Source: DASSHA01 sp035693145 (GTDB lineage: Bacteria > Chloroflexota > Limnocylindria > Limnocylindrales > CSP1-4). From it: a DNA stretch of 10,891 nucleotides. Location of the stretch: the NCBI GenBank assembly GCA_035693145.1, contig DASSHA010000125.1:1-10891 (forward strand), written 5' to 3'. The position numbers and the translations under genes are program-made. Every line of letters begins with the position of its first letter. The stretch's first letter is position 1. Positions 5,776-10,891 of this stretch are shown here, piece by piece. The notes under the pieces are model-generated. The model was not told where the DNA came from and searched no databases. It saw only the letters and a program-made list of their open reading frames with translations.

Positions 5776-5801
5776 ACCCGCCCGGCCACCCGGCACGCGC
5801 C

Positions 5802-6557
5802 TCAGATCGCGGATCGGACCAGCGCGACGAGGTTGGCACGGCGCGTCGGCGTGAGGCTGCGCTGTGCCGGCAGGGCGGAGATCCAGGCGCCGAGCTGCCC
5901 GGGCGCGACGACGGCGCAGCCGGCTGAACGCTCGAGGCTGCCTTCGGGCGCGACGACGACGGCGAAGACCTTGACGACGTGGTCGCGATCGTCGTCCTCG
6001 AGCCAGCGGCGAACCCGCTCGGCGTCGCGACTCGCGCGCTCCAGCGGATGCTCCATCGGCCGCCATCGGCCGTCGGACGTCCTGACCTCCCAGCTCGAGC
6101 CGCGGTGTCGGGTCGCCGCCGCCGGCGGCAGCTCCTCCACGACGGCACAACCGAACGGCCCGAGGACGAGCTCGGGGACGACGCGCCCGTCCGGCAGCGG
6201 GACGCGGACCGCCACGACGTAGTCGTCGGACAACGCGCCCGCGAGCCGTGACGTCCGGCTCGGCCTGGCGCGCGCGCCATTCGCGAGCTCGATGACGCCC
6301 AGCAGGCGGACCAGCCCGACGATCCCGAACAGCGCCGGCGCGGTCAGCGCGAACGCCCATGCGATCGCACCGGCGATGAGCTGGCCGTCGTTCGCGCGAC
6401 CGGCCGGCGTGAATCCCCGCAGGAACGAGGTGCCGAGGGTGAGGTAGGCGAGCAGGACGGCGCCGCCGAGAAGGACGAGCCCGACGATCGAGCCGAGCAG
6501 GATCGCGGATACGAGGTTCGCCTGCCGGGGGGCGCGGCTCGGCGCGATGACCTGCAT
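5802..6557 (-). CDS. Membrane protein with two N-terminal TM helices and a NERD-like cytoplasmic domain
   Basis: 251 aa. Two hydrophobic segments (about 15-40 and 62-86) are followed by an Arg-rich stretch and a soluble region (about 105-251). The latter resembles the NERD nuclease-related domain: LSDDYVVAVRVPLPDGRVV, then ELVLGPFGCAVVEEL, a Trp-containing strand (SSWEVRTSDGRWRP), then helix ERASRDAERVRRWLE and strand VKVFAVVVAPEG. Typical NERD proteins read GPxGVFVIExK at the active centre. Here E141-E142-L143 stands there, so the Lys is gone and nuclease activity is doubtful. The family call is from pattern memory only. The start at 6557 is chosen for GAGG 9 nt upstream; an ATG at 6566 is the alternative, and much longer extensions are unlikely. 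The gene ends 27 bp from the tRNA and diverges from the SH3b-like protein gene. Confidence 0.72.
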   Translation of the reverse strand: MQVIAPSRAPRQANLVSAILLGSIVGLVLLGGAVLLAYLTLGTSFLRGFTPAGRANDGQLIAGAIAWAFALTAPALFGIVGLVRLLGVIELANGARARPSRTSRLAGALSDDYVVAVRVPLPDGRVVPELVLGPFGCAVVEELPPAAATRHRGSSWEVRTSDGRWRPMEHPLERASRDAERVRRWLEDDDRDHVVKVFAVVVAPEGSLERSAGCAVVAPGQLGAWISALPAQRSLTPTRRANLVALVRSAI

Positions 6558-6746
6558 GCTCGCCATCCTCGGGGAGCGAGCCTTTCGCGAGGTATGGCCA
6601 CTTCGACCTACCGCCGAGGGGCGAGGTCGGTCGGCGCGACCGCTCCAGACCCCTCGTCTGCAGCCCGGACCGCTCCGCATCGCGGTGCATTCGGGCACCG
6701 GCGGGCCGTGGCGCACCGCCGGGACCGTCCCGGACCCGGGGGACGG

Positions 6747-6756
6747 CCGTACCATT
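6747..6756 (+). promoter_or_regulatory. Candidate promoter, CCGTACCATT motif, for the SH3b-protein gene
   Basis: The 10-mer is identical to the one at 5289-5298. It contains TACCAT (6750-6755) and lies 71 nt before the GTG at 6828. The intergenic stretch 6558-6827 shows no gene on either strand. Confidence 0.4.
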
Positions 6757-6815
6757 GCGGCCCCCCACCTCGGCGGCCGATGCTCGCCCCAGCGACCGAC
6801 GCTCATCGTCGGCGC

Positions 6816-6820
6816 GGAGG
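6816..6820 (+). promoter_or_regulatory. Shine-Dalgarno GGAGG for GTG 6828
   Basis: GGAGG followed by 7 nt and GTG is the best ribosome binding site in the window. It decides the start of the envelope protein. Confidence 0.75.
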
Positions 6821-6827
6821 CATCATC

Positions 6828-8291
6828 GTGTCGATCATCTGGCACGCGCCGAGGGCGACGCCACAGTCGGGACGACGCCGTGGGCTCGCGGCGGCAGCGA
6901 CTGCGACCGTCCTGCTCGCGCTTCTGGTTGCGCCGGTCCTCGCCAACGAGGGGCCGACGAAGCTGTTCGATCCGGCCGTGTCACCTCGCTCCGCGATCGT
7001 CGGGGCGCAGGTCTCGTTCGCGGTCTCGTATCGGAATCGGGAAGGATCCAGCCCGTCGTTCGTGCGCGTCCGAGTCGCCGGCGGTGTCCACGCGCTCGCC
7101 CGCCTGAGCTCCAGCGGCACGATCCACGACGGCATTCGGTACGGGGCGTCGCTGACGCTTCCAACCGGCACCTGGCCGGTCGTCTTCGAGGCCGCGGACA
7201 CCCGACGCTTCGAGTCCACGATCTCGGCCGGAAACGTGACGATCAGCGCGCCGGCTCCGACGCCACGGCCGACACCGGTGCCAACGAGCCACCCGAACCC
7301 GACACCGGCCCCGACCGCACGTCCGAACCCGACCCCCGCACCGACGGTGACGGCACGCCCGAAGGGGACGACACCTCCCGACCCCTATCCGACAGCGTCA
7401 GCCACGTTGAACGGAAGTGGGACGCCGGGCAGCGAACCGTCGCCGAGCCCTGGTCTCGCCACGCCGACGCCCGGTCTCGTCGCGCCGACGCCCGGTCTCG
7501 TCACGTCCGGCTCGAACGCGCCGGGCGACGGTTCGTTCCCGCCGTTCGGCGGGGGGTTGACTGCCGATGCCGAATCCACGGGCGACGGCGGCCCGCATGA
7601 GTCGGGAGGCGCTTCGGCGGGCGACGGCTGGCCGGCGACCGCGTATGCCTCGGCCTGGCTGCCGCCGATCCTCGGCGGATCGGACCTGTCACCTGCGATG
7701 CGCGTGCTGTCGACGACCGTGACCGCGGCCGCCGGTGCGACCGTCGTCATCTCGTTCGCCCTGTTCGGAAAGCGGCGCCGCGACGGTGAGCCGACCGAGC
7801 CGGACGAGGTGCTCCAGGCCCGCGCCGCACGCCCGGGTGAGCCGGCGGATGCGACGCTCGCCGCGGTGGCGGCGCCGGTCGACGCCGAGCTGGCGATGCC
7901 GCGCTGGCGTCGGCCGTCGCTCCTCGAGGCGCGCCGGACGGATCCGAGCCGCGTCGCGACGACCCAGGTCCGGCTGACGTTCGACCACGGCTTCGTGGAC
8001 CCCGTAGCGGGGCTGGAACGGCGGCGGATCCGCTATCGCGTCGTCCGACTGCTCGACGGCCCGGACGAGCTGCTCGCCTCGGAGATCGGCCTCCTCGACG
8101 AGGGCGACGAGGTCCAGCTGGCCGAGCGGAGCGGGTCCTTCTGGCGCGTGCTGTGCCCCGACGGCCGGAGCGGCTGGGTCCACCGGATGGTTCTCGGCGA
8201 GGTCGTCGGTGCCGCCGGTACGGACGATCCGAACGACGTCGACGAGGACGTCCTCAACGCGTTCCTGGCCTCGCGGGCACAGGCCTCGTAG
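6828..8291 (+). CDS. Signal-peptide protein: Ig-like domain, Pro/Thr linker, one TM, C-terminal SH3b-like domain
   Basis: 487 aa. A signal peptide covers 1-39 (basic SGRRRG, hydrophobic core, VLA before NEG). An Ig-like beta domain (about 42-141) has VSFAVSYRNREGSSPSFVRV, GIRYGASLTL and TGTWPVVFEA. The linker (about 142-230) is rich in Pro and Thr with short repeats, and a Gly/Ser/Asp-rich spacer follows. One TM segment (about 289-313) ends in FGKRRRDGE, a stop-transfer signal that puts the rest in the cytoplasm. The cytoplasmic part ends in an SH3b-like domain (about 401-458: YRVVRLLDGP, EIGLLDEGDEVQLAERSG, WRVLCPDGRSGWVH). The Ig domain probably binds or spans the cell surface. SH3b domains are usually extracytoplasmic wall binders, so this placement is unusual. 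No enzymatic domain is seen. Start fixed by GGAGG. Confidence 0.85.
   Translation: MSIIWHAPRATPQSGRRRGLAAAATATVLLALLVAPVLANEGPTKLFDPAVSPRSAIVGAQVSFAVSYRNREGSSPSFVRVRVAGGVHALARLSSSGTIHDGIRYGASLTLPTGTWPVVFEAADTRRFESTISAGNVTISAPAPTPRPTPVPTSHPNPTPAPTARPNPTPAPTVTARPKGTTPPDPYPTASATLNGSGTPGSEPSPSPGLATPTPGLVAPTPGLVTSGSNAPGDGSFPPFGGGLTADAESTGDGGPHESGGASAGDGWPATAYASAWLPPILGGSDLSPAMRVLSTTVTAAAGATVVISFALFGKRRRDGEPTEPDEVLQARAARPGEPADATLAAVAAPVDAELAMPRWRRPSLLEARRTDPSRVATTQVRLTFDHGFVDPVAGLERRRIRYRVVRLLDGPDELLASEIGLLDEGDEVQLAERSGSFWRVLCPDGRSGWVHRMVLGEVVGAAGTDDPNDVDEDVLNAFLASRAQAS
7293..7352 (+). repeat. Imperfect 30-nt coding repeat, two copies (PNPTPAPTxR)
   Basis: The decapeptide PNPTPAPTAR is followed by PNPTPAPTVT in the extracellular linker. 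The copies differ at third-codon positions, so the repeat is maintained at protein level. Confidence 0.65.
7452..7502 (+). repeat. 21-nt tandem coding repeat (GLxxPTP), about 2.4 copies
   Basis: It encodes GLATPTP, GLVAPTP, then GLV. The copies are nearly identical at DNA level (GCCGACGCCCGGTCTCGTC), unlike the older linker repeat, so this is a recent expansion and a likely site of length variation between strains. Confidence 0.7.
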
Positions 8292-8370
8292 TCCTCGCGC
8301 GGATGGCCTCCGCCGAGCGGCCTCCGCCCTCGAGCACGTTTACCGGTTCGGCGTGGAGGGTGCCCGCACG
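8292..8370. other. Short convergent intergenic region with a 10-bp direct repeat
   Basis: GGCCTCCGCC occurs at 8305-8314 and again at 8319-8328. No clear hairpin or T-run separates the two convergent genes here. Confidence 0.4.
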
Positions 8371-9306
8371 CTATCGGCGGCGTGACTCGCGGCGGAACAC
8401 CAGGACGTGCTGGTGGACGATGTTCGGGACGAAGGCGTTCGGGTAGCCGTACGGCCGAAGGCGCGTGCCGGCCTGGTACCACACGAGGTCGCCTTTCGGG
8501 ACGAGGCCGACACGCTCGGCGCGCGCTGCGAGGTCGGCGGCCGTGAAGAGGTAGCGGCCGGCCTGGTACGCGTCGCGCACGATGACCGTCGCGTAGCGCC
8601 TGGGGCGAAGGACCCGTGCGAGCTCGCCGAACACGCGCTCCATGGCATCCAGGAAGGCCGGGTATGAGGTGGCATTGGCGAGATCGGCCGGATCGTCCGA
8701 GACCATCGCGTAGTCGGTGCGGCGGTTCGCGTGCGTCTCGGCCAGGCGTCCGCCGGCCATCGTGAGCGGCAGCTGGATGTTGTACGGCGGGTCGGTCGCG
8801 ACGAAGTCGACGGATTCCGCCTCGAGCGTCGGGAGGATCACCGTCGCGTCGCCGGTGCGGAGCTCGCAGCCGCTCGGGTCGAAGGTCCTGATGCCGCCGG
8901 GATCGGCGGGTCCGAGGTCGACGAGCCGCGGGCCCAGTCCGTCGCGTTCGGCGACCGCGTCGCGGACGACCTCCTCGTAGACGGCAGCCCAGCGGCGATC
9001 GAGCTCGAGCCCGAGCGCACGACGCGGCCCGCGCGCGATCGCGGCGCCGAGCAGCGTCCCGCCGACTCCGGCGAACGGGTCGAGCACGAGCTCGCCGCTC
9101 GTGGTGAAGAACTCGATGAGCCGCGTCATGAGCCTCGGTGGCTTGTTCGCACCGTGCGCCCGTCGTAGGTCGTGGCCGAGCTCGCGCGGATAGGCGGTCG
9201 TCCACAGGGATTTGGTGAAGTAGAGCCACTCCTCTCCGGTCAGCTCGTTGAGCCGGTTCGCGGGGTGGCGACCGCCGCTGCCGGCGCGGGTCGAGGGCTC
9301 GGCCAT
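8371..9306 (-). CDS. DNA (adenine-N6 or cytosine-N4) methyltransferase, apparently orphan
   Basis: 311 aa, a soluble SAM-dependent enzyme methylating an exocyclic amino group in DNA. Motifs in order: the segment HGANKPPRLMTRLIEFF (motif X-like, 51-67); motif I VLDPFAGVGGT (SAM binding, 74-84); motif II GLELD (99-103); motif III GDA (152-154); and motif IV TDPPY (171-175, catalytic). Motif X and I come before IV, unlike the common beta order that starts with DPPY. The segment between motif IV and RVLRPRRYATVIVRD (about 180-230) and the C-terminus may hold target recognition. No restriction endonuclease or specificity subunit lies next to it, so it looks like a solitary regulatory or housekeeping methylase. 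ATG 9306 is preferred to the one at 9348 because TACGAT lies 8 nt upstream and the extra 14 residues lie across the divergent promoter. Confidence 0.92.
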   Translation of the reverse strand: MAEPSTRAGSGGRHPANRLNELTGEEWLYFTKSLWTTAYPRELGHDLRRAHGANKPPRLMTRLIEFFTTSGELVLDPFAGVGGTLLGAAIARGPRRALGLELDRRWAAVYEEVVRDAVAERDGLGPRLVDLGPADPGGIRTFDPSGCELRTGDATVILPTLEAESVDFVATDPPYNIQLPLTMAGGRLAETHANRRTDYAMVSDDPADLANATSYPAFLDAMERVFGELARVLRPRRYATVIVRDAYQAGRYLFTAADLAARAERVGLVPKGDLVWYQAGTRLRPYGYPNAFVPNIVHQHVLVFRRESRRR

Positions 9307-9314
9307 CGAGACGA

Positions 9315-9320
9315 ATCGTA
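9315..9320 (-). promoter_or_regulatory. -10 box (TACGAT) for DNA methyltransferase
   Basis: On the minus strand TACGAT is followed by 8 nt and the ATG at 9306. There is no Shine-Dalgarno, so the transcript is probably leaderless. Confidence 0.55.
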
Positions 9321-9349
9321 GCCGTCCGCGGTGGGGCGAATCGGCCACC

Positions 9350-9355
9350 TACAAT
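9350..9355 (+). promoter_or_regulatory. -10 box (TACAAT) for the STAND ATPase gene
   Basis: TACAAT is the closest match to TATAAT in the window. It is followed by 7 nt and ATG 9363, again a leaderless arrangement. Confidence 0.6.
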
Positions 9356-9362
9356 CGCGACG

Positions 9363-10891
9363 ATGGCGGCCGTCACGAGCGCACGCTTCGTCGGGCGGGA
9401 ATCCGAGCTGGCGCGCCTCGGCGGAGCACTCGACGAGGCCTCCGCCGGCCACCAGACGTCCGTCGTCATCTCCGGACCCGCCGGCGTGGGCGTCTCGCGT
9501 CTGATCGACGAGCTCGAGCTTCGGCTCGGGCGGGTTGCCGAGCCCTGGACGGTCGTCCGATCGCGATCGTGGGCGCCATGGGCGGGCCGGCCGCTCGACG
9601 GTGTGGTCCGGCCGCTCGTTCGCCTGATCGACGCCCTCCCGCCGGAGGAGCGTGAACGCATCCTCGGAGCCGCCGTCGACCTCGCCCAACCCGATCCGGC
9701 GGGGCGCGGGGTCATCGAGCCGGAGCGCCGGCAGGCGCGCCGCCTCGAGGCGATCCACGGCGTGCTCAGCCGCCTCGCGGCACGGCGGCCGGTCCTCCTC
9801 GTGCTCGAGGATCTGCATTGCGCGGATTCGGCCACGCGCGCGCTCGCGGCATTCCTCGTGCGCGTGACCCGGCCTGCCCGGTTGTGCGTGATCGTGACCT
9901 ACCAGCCGGACGACGTCGTCCGCGACGACCCCTTCCGCGAGACGCTCGCGGCGATCGAGGACGCGGCGCGGCCGCCGACGCGGATGACGCTGCTGCCGTT
10001 GGGACGCGACGATCTCGCGAACCTGGTGGCCGACGTCGAGGGCGAGCGCCCCTCGGCCTCGCTCCTCCTCCTCGTGACCGAGCGATCCGGCGGCAACCCG
10101 CTCGTCGCCGGTGAGCTCCTCGCCGCCCGCCGCGAGCTCTCGTCCGCGCCGCTCACAGGCGGGTTCGCACAGATCGTCGCCGTCCGGCTCAGGGTCCGGT
10201 CCCCCGAGTGCCGGCGGATCCTGCGCCTCGTCGCCCTGGCGGAGGCACCGCTCAGCCTCGGCGAGATCGCCCGGACGTCGGCCGAGTTCGACCGCAGCGT
10301 CGTGCGACTCGACCCCGCCGCCGGGGTCTCTCGCCGCCGGGCGGTCGTCGGCCTGGCGAGCGACCTCGAGGCCGGCATCGACGAGGCGATCGAGGCCGGA
10401 TTCCTCGTCGCGCAACGGATTCCCGGCGAACCGCCCGCGATCGCCTTCCGCCACGAACTCATCCGCATGGCCGTCGTCGCGGACATCCTGCCGTTCCAGC
10501 GGGTCCGCTACCACACCGCCCTCGCGGCCGGCCTCGATGGTCGTGACGGGGAGGTCGCACGCCACCTCCGAGCGGCACTTCGGCCGGACGAGGCGCGCGC
10601 GGCCGCGATCCGCGCGGCCGAGGTCGCGGATTCGGTCGACGCCGTGGATGACGTGGTTCGCGAGCTCGAGCTCGCGCTCGCGCTCTCGAGCCCGCCGGAC
10701 GCTCCGCCGGAGCTGAAGGCGCGGGCGGCCTCCGCGGTCGCGGCGGCCGGCGAGCCGGCCCGGGCGACCGCCTACCTCGAAGCGGCGATCGCCGGCCTCG
10801 ACGAGCGGGCCGACCGAAACCGGCTCGCGATCCTCCACGACCAGCTCGGGACGCTCCGGCGTGCGGCCGGCGACGGCGTCGGCGCGCTCGC
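9363..10891 (+). CDS. LuxR/MalT-like STAND ATPase (AAA_16-type) with degenerate Walker A, C-terminus outside window
   Basis: The reading frame from ATG 9363 is open to the right edge (509 full codons). It starts MAAVTSARFVGRESELARLG, the typical opening of AAA_16 ATPases in large LuxR (LAL) regulators and guanylate cyclases. The Walker A site reads GPAGVGVSR (38-46); relatives have GKS/T, so Val44 replaces the phosphate-binding Lys. Walker B is intact (VLLVLEDLHCAD), as is the sensor-like RSGGNPLVAGELL. A winged-helix region (RRILRLVALAEAPLSLGEIA and AFRHELIRMAVVADIL) and an Ala-rich TPR-like helical region follow. A C-terminal LuxR helix-turn-helix may lie beyond the window but is not seen. 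ATP binding is probably weak or absent. It diverges from the DNA methyltransferase across 56 bp, so it could regulate that gene. Antisense frames here are shadows. Confidence 0.85.
   Translation, partial: MAAVTSARFVGRESELARLGGALDEASAGHQTSVVISGPAGVGVSRLIDELELRLGRVAEPWTVVRSRSWAPWAGRPLDGVVRPLVRLIDALPPEERERILGAAVDLAQPDPAGRGVIEPERRQARRLEAIHGVLSRLAARRPVLLVLEDLHCADSATRALAAFLVRVTRPARLCVIVTYQPDDVVRDDPFRETLAAIEDAARPPTRMTLLPLGRDDLANLVADVEGERPSASLLLLVTERSGGNPLVAGELLAARRELSSAPLTGGFAQIVAVRLRVRSPECRRILRLVALAEAPLSLGEIARTSAEFDRSVVRLDPAAGVSRRRAVVGLASDLEAGIDEAIEAGFLVAQRIPGEPPAIAFRHELIRMAVVADILPFQRVRYHTALAAGLDGRDGEVARHLRAALRPDEARAAAIRAAEVADSVDAVDDVVRELELALALSSPPDAPPELKARAASAVAAAGEPARATAYLEAAIAGLDERADRNRLAILHDQLGTLRRAAGDGVGAL

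Noticed and set aside
6558..6845. Long N-terminal extension of the NERD-like protein
   Set aside because: The extra 96 residues are Arg/Pro-rich with no pattern and overlap the promoter and ribosome binding site of the divergent gene.
8033..9835. 600-codon minus-strand open frame
   Set aside because: It spans the methyltransferase and the ends of its neighbours in a different frame, with shadow composition; the methyltransferase motifs are in another frame.
9240..10838. 532-codon minus-strand open frame
   Set aside because: It is antisense to the ATPase, dominated by Arg/Asp/Gly with no domain; the plus frame has clear Walker-type motifs.
1..10891. Mobile element, CRISPR array or prophage
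   Set aside because: I saw no transposase, integrase, terminal inverted repeats or regularly spaced repeats. The only tandem repeats are within the coding linker.

Overview
This is a high-GC window, apparently around 70 %. It has GTG as well as ATG starts, tightly packed divergent gene pairs, and a Pro/Thr-rich envelope-protein linker. The style suggests an uncultured high-GC bacterium. I lean towards Chloroflexota (Limnocylindria-like) over Actinobacteriota, but nothing here fixes the taxon. I see no insertion sequence, CRISPR array, phage gene or integrase, so it reads as ordinary chromosome.

Layout from left to right. (1) The 5' part of a GNAT acetyltransferase on the minus strand diverges from a complete ATP-dependent DNA ligase. 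(2) A perfect GC palindrome follows the ligase, then an unrecognised 194-aa protein built from two copies of one domain. It converges, across a hairpin, on (3) a two-domain rhodanese-type sulfurtransferase on the minus strand. (4) Only 18 bp away, a full-length class V aminotransferase / cysteine-desulfurase-fold protein diverges from it. Its last codons overlap a 3-TM membrane protein. (5) A 97-aa hypothetical protein and a tRNA with anticodon UAU come next. (6) A 2-TM protein with a NERD-like cytoplasmic part lies on the minus strand, divergent from a secreted-then-anchored protein with an Ig-like domain, a Pro/Thr linker, one TM segment and a C-terminal SH3b-like domain. (7) An apparently orphan DPPY-type DNA methyltransferase on the minus strand diverges from a large LuxR/STAND-type ATPase that runs off the right edge.

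Two themes stand out. First, several proteins with intact reading frames and good overall family likeness lack the key catalytic residue. The class V aminotransferase has Ala in place of the PLP lysine, and only one lysine in the whole protein. The neighbouring sulfurtransferase has Asp where the C-domain catalytic Cys belongs. The STAND ATPase has Val for the Walker A Lys. The NERD-like protein has lost the Lys of its E-x-K motif. The ligase keeps all its motifs, so this is not general decay. The divergent aminotransferase-like/sulfurtransferase-like pair looks like a sulfur-relay pair that has lost its classical chemistry; this is the best candidate for something undescribed.

Second, all six genes in the three tight divergent pairs have a TANNNT hexamer 6-8 nt before the start codon, with no Shine-Dalgarno. 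This points to leaderless transcripts driven by back-to-back -10 boxes. Two leadered genes instead have GTG starts, a Shine-Dalgarno, and the identical 10-mer CCGTACCATT 71-75 nt upstream.
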